A DNA stretch of 64,000 nucleotides, taken from the NCBI GenBank assembly GCA_036346395.1, contig CM070602.1, positions 17,431,098-17,495,097 of the forward strand. The letters run 5' to 3'. The position numbers and the translations under genes were made by a program. Shown here piece after piece: positions 20,695 to 33,276 of the stretch; position 1 is the first letter of the stretch, and every line of letters begins with the position of its first letter. The DNA is from Hsuehochloa calcarea (taxonomy: Eukaryota > Streptophyta > Magnoliopsida > Poales > Poaceae). Below the pieces are notes generated by a model. The model was not told where the DNA came from and made no database searches. It saw only the letters and a list, made by a program, of their open reading frames with translations.

Positions 20695-23353
20695 TGTAAT
20701 GACCCAAAATTTCAATTTCATTGAAAATAAGACTTTAATTATTTTTGTGGATTTTAAAATTTTAAAAGCTTTTCCCTAAGTATTTTAAAGCTAAAATAAT
20801 TTATGTGCAAAATCTATTACCAACTAAGAGTTGTAATTATTTTATTTAAGTCCAGAATGCCTCATAGAATTTCTGTGAATTTTCTCAAAAATTTTGGACT
20901 TTATTTGCTATTTTCTAATGCCTATTTGAATTTCTGGAATTAAATCAATTGAAAAAGATTTAAAAATTCCTCGACAACAGTACTGGGCCGAAGCTCAGCA
21001 CTGTGCGCGTCTCGGCCCAATTCTCCCCGCGCACGAGTGATGCGGGCCGTCCGATCGGAATCGGACGGCCGACATCAATCCACCCCGCGCCCTCTCTCCC
21101 TCTCCTGTCTCGCCGACAGGTGGGCACGCCTACACAGCGTCGTCTCCCTCCTCCCTTTCTTCCTCCATGAAGGGCGTCGACCGCCGCCATTACCGCACCT
21201 CGGGAGTTCTTCAATTCCGAGATTCACTCCCCCATTTCTCTCTCCATCACGCGCAATGAAAGCGGCCGTTCCACCGCACTCATTCCTGATCTTTACCCCC
21301 TTCTTAAGGCCGTGCGCTCCGCTCCGTCGCGCCGCCATTCTCCGCCGCCCGACCTCCGACTCCGGCTCGCCCTCGCCCTATAAAGGGAGCACCGGTGCGT
21401 CTCTCCTCCTCAAGCTTCGCCCGACTTCCCTCGTCTCCCTCGCTCCCGATCGCGCATTTGGCTTTTCTCTCGTCGCCGAGCCAGCGTGCTCACGCCTCTA
21501 GCGCCGCCACGGTGGACCTCCGGCCGCCTCGACCACACCACCGGCCGCCTCGGCACGCAGACACAGTGCGCACCTCCACCCCTCGGGCGCCACCGAGCAC
21601 CCTCCCGCCGACAACCAAACTCCTCGCCGCCTCTCACGTCGCCGACCACTCTCCGCCACCCTTCGCCGTCGCCGGTAGCGTGTCGCACTCAGAGCATTCC
21701 ACGATTCTTTTGCGCCATCGCCGGAGCCGCCGCGCGCCGTCGCCGGTGCCCTCGGCTCCGTGCTCCTCCTCCCAGCGTCGGCGTGGCTCGCCACCTCGGC
21801 GCCACACCAGCGCCACCTCACCTGCCACCGCGTGCGTGGCGATCACATGGACGCCGCCAAAGACGCGCACGCCAAAGACACCTCCCTCGATTTGTCTTTG
21901 TACACCAAGTCCACCGTGGACTTGTGCCTCGCTGTGGACTCAGTCCATACTGTGCGGGCCCACTTGTCAGTCTCGGTGCACAATCTCACTGCGCGTCGGT
22001 GACGAATAAAGATAATTTCCTTTAGAAATTTAATTCGGGAAATTCGGAAATTCTGATTTTAGGATTTAATTAAGGTTTTAAACTTCTAGGAGCTCGTATT
22101 TCTTCTTACAAACTCCGATTTAGGTGATTCAAATTTCTAAATTTGTATAAAATCAAGATCTAGCTAACTAAACCAAAATTATTTAATTTGGAGTTAAATT
22201 GTATTTTCATTTGAATTTATTTGAGTTCTTTTGAATTTTGTTTGAATTTGGATTATTCTCGCGTATAAATTTTGACGACTCCGGGGAGCTTGATCCTATT
22301 GAAGAAGTAGAATACCAAGATTTTGAACAAGGCAAGTTACACCATTGACCATTTTGCCACAATATTTAAAATTATTTAATTTCTGTTTTAAATTATTATT
22401 GCATGCATAATTGTATTTAATTATTTTAAATTCCTGTTTTAAATACTTAATTATTCCAATTCCTTTGTATAGCCACATTTGAATGTTGTATTACCAATTC
22501 CTTGTCACCTTAGTCAAATGAATTTAAAAATAAATATATGCTTAACAAATGCTTAGACCAGGAAATATTTGATCTTGGGAGAATTTAGCCAAAACTTCAA
22601 AATTTGATAAAAAGCCTATGACATTGTTATGTCATGGTGGACTTTTGCAAATGTCTTTGAAAGTTATAAAAATAAAAGAAAATGGTTTGTACTTGGGCAA
22701 AAATGGACCGTTGGTGGGTGCAGGTTTATGCACGGGCTCGTCTGGTTAGGATTGAGACCCAGGGTTTTTATTGAAAGTTGCCCAAGTAGGTTAAGGACCG
22801 GTCTTTGAGCCGCATCTTGCAAAGCTCCACGTACTACCACATGTTCTGTATGGGCATAACTAGGCTTAATAATTTGTCTTACCTCATTGTTGTTTAAGCC
22901 AATTTTGTTGTGTGGGTGTCGGTTAGACTTTATTCCCACTTGGCGCAAGAGGGGGCTTCCGGTAGGTGGTTAGCCTAATGGAAGTGAAACCTTAGCGGGC
23001 ATATTGATAGTGAGGTAGTGCATTGGAAACGCCTTGTGATAATTGCCTAGTCACACGCCTAAGGAAGCGTGCATTGGCCGACATAACGGGCAAATTATCT
23101 CGTGTGGGTAAAGTTGTACCCCTCTGCAGAGTGTAAATCTATTCGAATAGCCGTGTCCACGGTTATGGACATGCTGAGCAAAGCCACTCTAAGTTAGATT
23201 TGTTTTTGGTTTTAAAATAACTTTGGACATGATTTGAGGATGGTTAATCCTTGTGGTAAAAGTGGGTGGGTAGCCTTGTGATAGGAGGGTATCCTTCACC
23301 ATGTTTCATATGGAGGTTATCCACTATAAAACGATCAAATTTTAAAATCCGAT

Positions 23354-25786
23354 TGTAACACCCCAGCCCAACACTGAGCCTAGAATGCCACCACACTACA
23401 CTTTACACTAATAATTATCGACACACTATAAAATTATATCAAGAAATCATCAATAAACATAACCAAGGATCACAAAGAACATGTATAATTATGGATCAAA
23501 CGATAATAAATAATCAATGGGAATGATAACCAGGTAATTAAACCAAAGTAGCATCAACCAATAAATCCAAATTAATAAAGCAAACAGTCTAGTCCAAATG
23601 ATGTCCTAAACTTTATTCAATAACTAACATGTCCATGTGTAAACCAATATTGAATGAATGATTATCATGGCGAATGATCATGTGATGTCCATGTGCTCTA
23701 CTCGCTCTCAATTACGGCATCCTCGAAGATCACCTAAAAACAACAATAGAGCAAGGGTGAGTCCACGACTCAGCAAACACATCCATAAACAACGAACAAT
23801 AATAAATCATCAGCATTCAATAACTCCATTATCATCACATGCACTTCCATTCACATTCTCATTCATTAATCTCAAATGTTAATGCAACTCTAAACTATAT
23901 GTCCACATGCACTTCTTTTCGCGTATACCGGTATAGCGTGAGTGAATGCTCGCGACAACATTCACTCTCAAGCCCGTTCCTCCATAAGGATCGGGGACCT
24001 CCTCCACTCCGTGGAGTTGTGATCATCATGATCACCTTCTCTTATGCAAAGATGCTTATGAATGCAAACATGCAAACTCCATCATAAACATCATATCCAA
24101 CTTTCCATCATGCTCATCAACAAAGATATAAACATACCAATTCATTGTTTGCAGTTAAACCAAATAAAAGCACAACAATAATGGTAATAGAAGATAAAGA
24201 AAGCGATGATCGATCATTGATCGTTTGTCTACCATGCACTTGCCTTTACTAGTTGCGGCGCACAATTTGACTCGAAGATGGCAACAAGTCGGCGCTTCTC
24301 CTACATTAAATACACACAACTCAATACAAGCTACAGCATCATACGAATAACAATCAATATACATCGCTCCTACCGTCCCCAAATATACCACGTTACGCCG
24401 GTATCGAAAAGCTACCCATTGCTGTCCGGTTACTAAAAAGAGCGTAACTTTTGACTCAAAAGTCCGATCACCACAAACCAACCCATTCTGGATTCTTTAC
24501 AAAATTACCCACATTTTCTTAGATTACACCGCCTTCTAATTAATTCATCTAACCCTCCGTATTTAGCCCGGAAAGCCGATCTGTCCGCTTCGGAACAGCA
24601 GACTTAATAAATTCATAACTTTTGTTTTACTCAACCAAAATGCGCGTTCTCAGATCCTACAGAACCATTGGACAAATATCTACAACTTTCATGTAGATCA
24701 ACAACTCTAATTAAGCCATTTACTATTTTTAATAACCGATCTACCAAAACAGCGCCGAAAGGCGACAACCCTAAAAACAGCGGTTTTTCTCAAAATCATA
24801 ACTCCAATTATACTAGTCCGATTGACATGATTCAATATGCTATAGAAAGATATCGAAATTATCTACAAGTAACTAGTAGATGATATTTTCAAATTTCGTC
24901 ATTACGATACCCGAATAAATCGTACAATATAACAGCAGGTTAATCAAACCTATTAATCGACCTCTCAATTTAACCTCAAATTATAATCCCTAATTACCTA
25001 GAAAGCAGAGAAAGCGAACATTGTATTTCGTTACTGATCATGCCTTTATGCACACATACAAAACACAGATATACTAATTCATTTTCTAGTCGTGGCTGAG
25101 CAAGAAACAAGAAATACAAAAAAAATCTTACACAGGGCAATCACTTGGTGGAAAAGCAATGACAAAGCAAATATCTGCAGATGACGACAACTTCGGTATG
25201 TAGTCCGGCTCGGGGCGCTGCGTACTGCAATCAAGACAGCGACTTAGCACTCCACGCGGCGCGGCACCCGGCGGCAGCAGCAAACACAAGCGGCAAGCGG
25301 ATCGCGAGCGATAACCAAGCCTTGGCCGTGTCTTGGCTTCCAATGGCGAATCTGAACTTCAGCGAGGACTCGGCTCGGCGGATGGCGGTCGGTAGCAAAG
25401 AATCTCACAAAGCGGCGGCGCCGCTTGCACTTTTCAGTTCAGCAGGCACAAGAAGATCTGACGAAGGGGATCGGCGCGGTAATTTGAAAAAAAAACGGCG
25501 CTGTGCGATTGCTTGCTCGCCGAAGCCACGCGCCGCAGAACATGAAGAAAAGAAATCGTTGGCGGCCGAAGGCTAAAATTGCTAGGTTTTCTTTCTAAAA
25601 ACAAAGATCTATTTATATAGCTCAAATAAAATTCGAAAATACTATTTTCCACCAATTCTTTTTATTCAATTACTCACAGGCCCTTAAGAGGTTAATAATA
25701 AATTAATTATTACTACTATTTAATTAATTACGCTCCGACCCTTAAGACGCGATTATTAATATTTATATTATTTTCAGGGTATTACA
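23354..25786 (-). repeat. Element 3 LTR, left (3' LTR in element sense)
   Basis: Reverse-strand LTR, plus-strand ends TGTAACACCCC and GGGTATTACA. Palindrome array at 23924-24035. Preceded by TSD CCGAT. Near-identical to 30835-33276 apart from small indels, most of them near 24200-24300 and 25130-25520. Confidence 0.93.
23924..24035 (-). repeat. Palindrome array in element 3 left LTR
   Basis: TATACCGGTATA (23924-23935), GAGTGAATG/CATTCACTC around a 10-nt loop (23940-23967), a CTCCAC/GTGGAG hairpin near 24002-24016, and GTGATCA-tca-TGATCAC (24019-24035). Same position and general order as the arrays of the non-autonomous LTRs, with different stem sequences. Confidence 0.75.
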
Positions 25787-25802
25787 TTCTACCCCCCTTA
25801 AC
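25787..25802 (-). other. PPT of element 3
   Basis: Reverse strand reads GTTAAGGGGGGTAGAA, identical to that of NA1 next to the LTR. Confidence 0.88.
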
Positions 25803-26299
25803 GGAATTCGACCCCGAATTCTAATCGCCGTTCTACTCAAAGAAAAAAAGCACTGGAAATTAAACAACAAAACAACACGTGCAGCGTGAACAACTCGGGT
25901 ATTGCTCGCGCATGCAGACTCCAACTCCCAAGTCGCCTCTCTCTCCGATCGATCGTCCACGGCACCTTGGCGTATACCAGCGTCTTGTGCCTCGGCACTC
26001 GCTCAGACCTCTCTCGAGAATCGCGCCGGACGCGACTCAACTGTGAGGTCTTGTTCAATAGTCAGCGGCTCTAAGGAAATCTTATGCTCTGGATCTCTCA
26101 AAAACTTTCTCAGCATCGAGACGTGAAACACATTGTGAACTCCACGCATGGACTCAGGAAGGTCCAGGCGGTAGGCTAACTTCCCAATTCTTGCAATAAT
26201 CGGGAACGGTCCAACGTACCTCGGGCTAAGCTTTCCTTTGGTACCGAATCGAACAATACCTTTAGTGGGAGACACTCTCAAGAGCACACGGTCACCCAC
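25803..26299 (-). pseudogene. Element 3 pol end: GPY/F module and chromodomain-like tail
   Basis: The reverse frame 26299-26003 reads MGDRVLLRVSPTKGIVRFG, LSPRYVGPFPIIARIGKLAY and GVHNVFHVSMLRKFL, then LEPLTIEQDLTVESRP: the integrase GPY/F module and linker. After a frameshift the SEREATWELES block (25915-25960) is a chromodomain remnant. The frame beyond is mixed between 25837 and 26058. IGKLAYRLD is the block also left as a relic in NA1 and NA2. Confidence 0.85.
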
Positions 26300-26306
26300 C
26301 GCAAAC

Positions 26307-27080
26307 TCAAGTCCGCCTCCTCAAATCGGCATAACTTTTCTGTCTACTCTGAGCTGCCAACAAATTCTGCCTCACCATGGCCATACGCTCAACGGTCTTT
26401 TGAATCCAATCCGGACCCAAAATTGCCTTCTCTCCAACTGCATCCCAACAAAGTGGCGATCTGCACTTCCGCCCATAGAGAACCTCAAATGGCGCGGCTC
26501 TAATACTGGAATGGTAACTATTATTATAAGCAAACTCGCAAGTGGCAAGCGGTCCTCCCAACTACCCTTCCAAGACAAAACACAAGATCGCAACATGTCC
26601 TCCAAAGTCCAATAGTCCGCTCTGTTGCCCATCATGCATGGGTGAAACAGCATGTACTAAGGCGGGCTGTGTGCCCAATGCACTCTGCAGACTCTCCCGA
26701 ACTTGGAGACAAACTTGGCGTCCCTCGCGAAGCGATGGTCTTTGGCACACCATGCGATCTCTCACTATTTCATGCACATAAATAGGAGCTAGATCACTCA
26801 TTGAATTTGTCGTGCGAATAGGAATGAAGTGTGCTGACTTCTTGAATCGATCCACCACTACCCAAATCGCATCCTTCCTCGCGCGAGCGAGGCAGCGCCA
26901 CCACAAAGTCCATAGAGATATCATCCCAAGGCCAGCGGGGAACCTCCAAAGGTCGCAACAACCTGCGGGGCGCTTGTGCTCGGCTTTCACTTGTCGACAC
27001 ACACCACAAGAAGCCACATAATTAGCAATATCCACCTTCATTCTTTTCCACCAAAATTCTGCTTTCAAATCTCGATACAT
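26307..27080 (-). pseudogene. Integrase of element 3, frameshifted
   Basis: The reverse frame starting at 27080 gives MYRDLKAEFWWKRMKVDIA, then YVASCGVCRQVKAEHKRPAG (the C-x-x-C half of the zinc-binding domain), KDAIWVVVDRFKKSAHFIP and IYVHEIVRD. The second half of the core is out of frame. The region after the core, FEVLYGRKCRSPLCWD and AAQSRQKSYADLRRR, is in the frame 26561-26307. At least two frameshifts. Confidence 0.86.
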
Positions 27081-27465
27081 CTTAGTCTCACCAGGATGAG
27101 CGATTATGCAGTGCGATGTGCCTCCCTCAAAATATCATCTTTGACCTCCGCCTTTTGCGGCGCAAAGACGTCCTTTAAACCTCAAAGTACCGTAATCATC
27201 CATACTAAAATCACTCTCTTTACCCTCATCTAGGCGCTTCCTAACCTCCAGTAGTAGCCGGTCACTCTGTTGTGCTTCCCTTTGCGGTCCGAATAGTGAC
27301 TCAAGAATCAAGCGAGTCTCAACATGTGTCGTGCCGCATAACAATAAGATATACCCATGCGATCAAAATCAGCAATGAGGCAATCTAGAGTAGCGAGGAG
27401 TCGCCTTGCGACTAAGAGCATCGACAACTACATTGGCCTTGCACGGATGATCTTGAATAGTAAGA

Positions 27466-27798
27466 TCATAATCCTTGATCAACTCCAACCACCTCCTTTG
27501 CCTCAAATTCAGATCCTTCGGTGAAGATATACTTGAGACTCTTGTGATGCAGTGAAAATATCACAAGGCTCACCAGTATAGATAATGCCTCCAAATCTTG
27601 AGAGCAAAAACAACCGCAGACCAACTCCAAATCATGAGTGGGATAATTCTGCTCGTGCTTCTTTAGCTGCCTCGACGCATAAGCAATCACCTTGCCGTCT
27701 TGCATAAGAACACAGCCAAGACCCACTCGAGACGCATCTGAAAAGACTGTGAACCGTTTCCCCGGCTCGGGAAGAGTGAGAATAGGAGAGGTCACCAA
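27466..27798 (-). pseudogene. RNase H of element 3
   Basis: The reverse frame 27798-27466 reads SPILTLPEPGKRFTVFSDAS, RVGLGCVLMQDGKVIAYAS and NYPTHDLELV, then shifts; HHKSLKYIFTEG follows. The first catalytic Asp is in FSDAS and the Glu in DLEL. It lies directly after RT as usual. Confidence 0.87.
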
Positions 27799-27851
27799 CT
27801 TTGTCCTTCAAAATGCGTGCTAGCTCACACTCATCGATCCACTTTGGAATC

Positions 27852-28620
27852 TCACACCTTTACGAGTAAGGTGAGACATCGGTTTGGCGATGATAGAAAA
27901 ATCTGCACAAAACGCCGATAATAACCAGCCAAACCCAGGAAACTCCTCACCTCCTTCACACTAGTCGGCCTCTTCCAATCAACCACTGTAGAGACCTTGC
28001 CAGGATCAACAGCAATACCCTGAGGGTTAATCACATGACCCAGAAAACCCACTTCTGAAATCCAGAACTCACACTTCTTCAACAGCATAAAACTTGTGGT
28101 CTCTCAAAGTATCTAAAACCGACCTCAAATGACGCTCATGATCCTCATTGGTCTTGGAATAGATAAGAATATCATCAATGAACACCACCACGAAATCATC
28201 TAGATACTCGTGCAACATGTTGTTCATGGTCTCCATAAAAATGGCAGGTGCATTAGTCAATCCAAAAGACATAACTTTATACTCATAATGCCCATACAGT
28301 GGAGAAAGCGGTCTTCTCAACATCCTGCTCACGCACCGGTTTGATTATACCGATCGAGATCAATCTTGGAGAACACTTGAGCTCCATTCAACCGATCAAA
28401 CAAGTCCTCAATGCGGGGCAATGGATATTTGTTCTTGATGGTGATCGCATTAAGCGCCGCGATAATCAATACACATCGCCAACTCCCATCCTTCTTTTAC
28501 GTGAGCGAGCAGGAGAGCTCCCCACGGCGATACACTCGCTGATCAAACCTTTAGCCAACAAATCATCCAATTGCTTCTTCAACTCGTCACGAAACGGACG
28601 TGCTAATCGATATGGAACAT
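27852..28620 (-). pseudogene. Reverse transcriptase of element 3, frameshifted
   Basis: Two long reverse frames: 28332-28069 with YKVMSFGLTNAPAIFMETMN and the catalytic F-I-D-D at 28171-28182 (VVFIDDILIYS), and 28088-27852 with CEFWISEVGFLGHVINPQG and RSFLGLAGYYRRFV. The N-terminal RT blocks (28340-28620) are present but shifted several times within short GC-rich stretches. Part of the linker from protease (RIDLVPGTRPIS near 28620) is open in the frame 28941-28603. Confidence 0.88.
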
Positions 28621-28865
28621 CGAGATGGGGCGAGTACCCGGAACAAGATCAATGCGAAACTCCACATCCCGCGCAGGTGGCAAACCCGGAAGATCAGCTG
28701 GGAACACATCTGGGTAATCACTGACCACCGGAATCTCCTCAATCTGTGAAGCCACACTTGGTTTCTCAGCAAGAGCTAAAAGAAGCCCAGTTTTCACTGC
28801 ACGCTGACCCGGGAACAGTCCAACCAACATCGAAAGAGAGCGCGGAGGCGCACTCCCCTGAAAAG

Positions 28866-29190
28866 TCAAAGTCTCCCGGGCGAGTGCGCACGAGAGTATT
28901 CTCTGAAACAAGATATCACGGCTCGATAAGAGTGCAACCAATCCATACCCAAGATAACGTCGAACGGCTCCATTTGAATAACTATCAAATTCGCCGTGAA
29001 CTTCTCTCCATCAATGACAATAGAACACCCAGGACAAACAGTAGAGCTAGCAATAATACCCCCAGGAGAACTAACCAACACTGACTGAGAAATCCACTGC
29101 ATACTCAAGTTCGCTCTTCTAGCAAACGCCGACGAAACAAGCGAAAAGGTAGCCCCGAATCAAAAGGACTAAAGCATCAAGCGAATCCAC
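28866..29190 (-). pseudogene. Aspartic protease of element 3
   Basis: The reverse frame 29108-28866 reads SPGGIIASSTVC, IVIDGEKFTANLIVIQ and PFDVILGMDWLHSYRAVISC, the second half of a retropepsin. The D-S-G active-site block is just upstream near 29155-29170 but in another frame, one base off. Confidence 0.82.
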
Positions 29191-29199
29191 AAGCAAAGT

Positions 29200-30572
29200 A
29201 CATCACCACGTCGGGGCGACTGCGGACTCTGCGATGAGCATGGCGTACACTCCAGTGGCGCCATGGCGAAAGAAGGCGATCTTGGGGCGGCGTGGCGCCA
29301 ACAATCTCTTTGTGGCGGTGCAGTAACGCCGGTCGTGCAACTGAAGCGGTCTTTGAAGGTGGCGGTACCGATAGTACCCTCTGGGGCGCCCAAGCCGAAG
29401 GAAATGGCATCGTTGGAGGAGCGATCATCATCGGAAAGATCCTCGGCGGACCCATCAAGAAGAAGATGGCACTGGCTCCCACTTGATCACACTAGCGGGT
29501 TACGGCGACACACCGCTCCTTGTGACCGGCCGGCCACAGCGACGGCAATCACCGTCCAAGTGCACTCGGCGGCCAGCGTGTCCATCACCGCACTTAAAGC
29601 AAAGCATGCCCCGCCTCGAGCAGACGAAGAGCCGAGTACTGCAAAAGGACGAGGCGCCAAGAAGAGAACGGCCTCGATCGCTTAGACACAAAGATGCGGT
29701 CCTCCTTGAATTTCTTGAAAGGTCATTGAGCAGACCCACTTCCATCAAGAGCTCCTCTTACGGTCTCCACGAAGCAACCATCCACCGAGGCTTGTCGCCT
29801 TTGTGAGTGCATCTCCAACTCCATGCCCCTAGCTTGCTCCACAATGCTGTAGTCACGAGTGGAGTAGCTCCCAACACATGTCGGTACTCGAGGTGAGACC
29901 CAGACGGAACCTCTTGGCCTTCGAAGATCATCGTTAAGCTCTTGAAGGGACAAAGCGAACCAAGTTGTTGAACTCGACCTCATACTCGAATAGACCTCTT
30001 CCCACGAGCAAAGGTCGTCAAGGCAACCTCCATCTTCTCAACAAATGAATAGGGTAGAACTTCCCTTGAACCGATCAACAAAATCCTCCCAAGTGATCGG
30101 ACCTTGGCGGCGGTCCTCGAAGACAACACGCCCTCCCACCAAATATCCGCTTGCCCTTTCAAATGAAAGGCTACAAAGCGGACCCTCCGAGGTGAAGACA
30201 TCTCCAAAGCTCCAAACGCCTCTCCATGTAACGCAACCAGATCCACGCTCGACCGGTGTGCCCGGCCATCAAGCGAATCAAACCTCAACCCCATCCACTC
30301 TCAAGTGACATCGCGCCTCGAACCGGTGGATGTGCGACAGAGCAACAACATGCCGCAGCAATGAGGCTGCCGGCGCTGTTGACGAAAAGCACTGGATCTC
30401 TCCCACCAACTCTCTCGAAAGCGGGGTCTCATCTGGACCCGGCAGGCGGGTCAGCAAGAACCCCCTCGACCATCGACTCAAGCGCTCTGGGAGGTGACTC
30501 CACGGAACCTCGCCCGCGGCCACGACCTCCACGACCGCGGCCAACACGACCACGTCCTCTGCCCCTCGGCAT
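29200..30572 (-). pseudogene. gag of element 3, frameshifted
   Basis: The likely start is the reverse ATG at 30572, giving the basic stretch MPRGRGRGRVGRGRGG, which stops near 30424. Capsid blocks follow in other frames: RRVRFVAFHLKGQADIWWEG (30150-30190) and a partly open YSFVEKMEVALTTFARGK (30000-30060). A cysteine-rich part with CFKCGDGHAG and GDCRRCGRP (29520-29600) is the decayed zinc-knuckle region. The stretch 29200-29500 is low-complexity linker to protease. Many short indels; no full-length product. Confidence 0.8.
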
Positions 30573-30820
30573 AGCTATCAACCACAATCAACAATACATA
30601 ATGAGTTCAATGCTCAAAATGAACTCATCCATCAATAAACAACATAACGGAAGCGTAAAAACTATATTCGTACCTCTCTCTAACCTACTGTGCACTAGTG
30701 CGTCAAATTTTAGGTTAGTTAACCATTAGCAAATTTTAGTTGATTTTCTAAACTAAAACAAATTTTAACAATTTTAGTTTGCCTATGTTGTTAATCTATT
30801 CACCACGGACCTAAAACCTG

Positions 30821-30832
30821 GCTCTGATACCA
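30821..30832 (-). other. PBS of element 3 (tRNA-Met)
   Basis: Reverse strand reads TGGTATCAGAGC, 2 bp inside the right LTR boundary. The following bases, CAGGTTTTAGGTCCGTGG, match those next to the PBS of NA1 with few changes. Confidence 0.92.
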
Positions 30833-30834
30833 AC

Positions 30835-33276
30835 TGTAACACCCCAGCCCAACACTGAGCCTAGAATGCCACCACACTACACTTTACACTAATAATTATC
30901 GACACACTATAAAATTATATCAAGAAATCATCAATAAACATAACCAAGGATCACAAAGAACATGTATAATTATGGATCGAACGATAATAAATAATCAATG
31001 GGAATGATAACCAGGTAATTAAACCAAAGTAGCATCAACCAATAAATCCAAATTAATAAAGCAAACAGTCTAGTCCAAATGATGTCCTAAAATTTATTCA
31101 ATAACTAACATGTCCATGTGTAAACCAATATTGAATGAATGATTATCATGGCGAATGATCATGTGATGTCCATGTGCTCTACTCGCTCTCAATTACGGCA
31201 TCCTCGAAGATCACCTAAAAACAACAATAGAGCAAGGGTGAGTCCACGACTCAGCAAACACATCCATAAACAACGAACAATAATAAATCATCAGCATTCA
31301 ATAACTCCATTATCATCACATGCACTTCCATTCACATTCTCATTCATTAATCTCAAATGTTAATGCAACTCTAAACTATATGTCCACATGCACTTCTTTT
31401 CGCGTATACCGGTATAGCGTGAGTGAATGCTCGCGACAACATTCACTCTCAAGCCCGTTCCTCCATAAGGATCGGGGACCTCCTCCACTCCCGTGGAGTT
31501 GTGATCATCATGATCACCTTCTCTTATGCAAAGATGCTTATGAATGCAAACATGCAAACTCCATCATAAACATCATATCCAACTTTCCATCATGCTCATC
31601 AACAAAGATATAAACATACCAATTCATTGTTTGCAGTTAAACCAAATAAAAGCACAACAATAATGGTAATAGAAGATAAAGAAAACAGTGATCGATCATT
31701 GATCGCTGTCTACCATGCACTTGCCTTTACTAGTTGCGACGCACAATTTGACTCGAAGATGGCAACAAGTACGACGCTTCTCCTACATTAAATACACACA
31801 ACTCAATACAAGCTACAGCATCATACGAATAACAATCAATATACATCGCTCCTACACGTCCCCAAATATACCACGTTACGCCGGTATCGAAAAGCTACCC
31901 ATTGCTGTCCGGTTACTAAAAAGAGCGTAACTTTTGACTCAAAAGTCCGATCACCACAAACCAACCCATTCTGGATTCTTTACAAAATTACCCACATTTT
32001 CTTAGATTACACCGCCTTCTAATTAATTCATCTAACCCTCCGTATTTAGCCCGGAAAGCCGATCTGTCCGCTTCGGAACAGCAGACTTAATAAATTCATA
32101 ACTTTTGTTTTACTCAACCAAAATGCGCGTTCTCAGATCCTACAGAACCATTGGACAAATATCTACAACTTTCATGTAGATCAACAACTCTAATTAAGCC
32201 ATTTACTATTTTTAATAACCGATCTACCAAAACAGCGCCGAAAGGCGACAACCCTAAAAACAGCGGTTTTCTCAAAATCATAACTCAATTATACTAGTCC
32301 GATTGACATGATTCAATATGCTATAGAAAGATATCGAAATTATCTACAAGTAACTAGTAGATGATATTTTCAAATTTCGTCATTACGATACCGAATAAAT
32401 CGTACAATATAACAAAGAGTTAATCAAACCTATTAATCGACCTCTCAATTTAACCTCAAATTATAATCCCTAATTACCTAGAAAGCAGAGAAACGAACAT
32501 TGTATTTCGTTACTGATCATGCCTTTATGCACACATACAAAACACAGATATACTAATTCATTTTCTAGTCGTGGCTGAGCAAGAAACAAGAAATACAAAA
32601 AATCTTACATGGGCAATCACTTGGTGGAAAACAAGACAAAACAAATTGCAGTCTGCGCAGATGACAACAACTCGGTCAGTAGTCCGGCTCGAGGGCGCTG
32701 CACTGCAATCAATCGGCCTGCGGCTTAGCACTCCACGCGGCGCGGCACCCGGCGGCAGCAGCAAACACAAGCGGCACAAGCGATCGTGAGCGACCAAGCG
32801 CAGTGCAGCGGCCGTGTCTTGGCTTCAATGGCGAGATCTGAGACTTCAGCGAGGACTCGGCTCGGCGGATGGCTTGGTCAGCGCAATCTCACAAAGCAAA
32901 GAAGCAGCACTTTCACTGTTCCCAAAGTGGCAAGAAGATCTGCAAGAAGGGGATCAAAGCGCGGTAATGGAAGAAAAGACGGCGCAGTCACAGACGATTG
33001 CTCGCCGAAGCCACGCGCACAGAAGGCCGAAAGAAAAGAAATCATTGGCGGTATGGAAGGCTAAAATTGCTAGGTTTTCTTTCTAAAAACAAAGATCTAT
33101 TTATATAGCTCAAATAAAATTCCGAAAATACTATTTTCCACCAATTCTTTTTTATTCAATTACTCCTGGGCCCTTAAGAGGTTAATAATAAATTAATTAT
33201 TACTACTATTTAATTAATTACGCTCCGACCCTTAAGACGCGATTATTAATATTTATATTATTTTCAGGGTATTACA
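30835..33276 (-). repeat. Element 3 LTR, right (5' LTR in element sense)
   Basis: Same ends and content as 23354-25786, followed by TSD CCGAT. Palindrome array at 31405-31517. Confidence 0.93.
31405..31517 (-). repeat. Palindrome array in element 3 right LTR
   Basis: TATACCGGTATA (31405-31416), GAGTGAATG/CATTCACTC, CTCCAC-tccc-GTGGAG (31483-31498) and GTGATCA-tca-TGATCAC (31501-31517). Confidence 0.75.

Larger units (their letters stand above)
23354..33276 (-). mobile_element. Element 3: reverse Ty3/gypsy chromovirus in 3' LTR of element 2
   Basis: LTRs of 2433 and 2442 bp, PPT next to the left LTR and PBS next to the right LTR on the reverse strand, gag-pol in reverse, and TSD CCGAT (23349-23353 and 33277-33281). 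Total 9.9 kb, insertion younger than element 2. Its frames are broken many times, yet all domains are recognisable in order: gag, protease, RT, RNase H, integrase, chromodomain-like end. PBS and PPT flanks match the non-autonomous elements NA1 and NA2. Confidence 0.94.
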
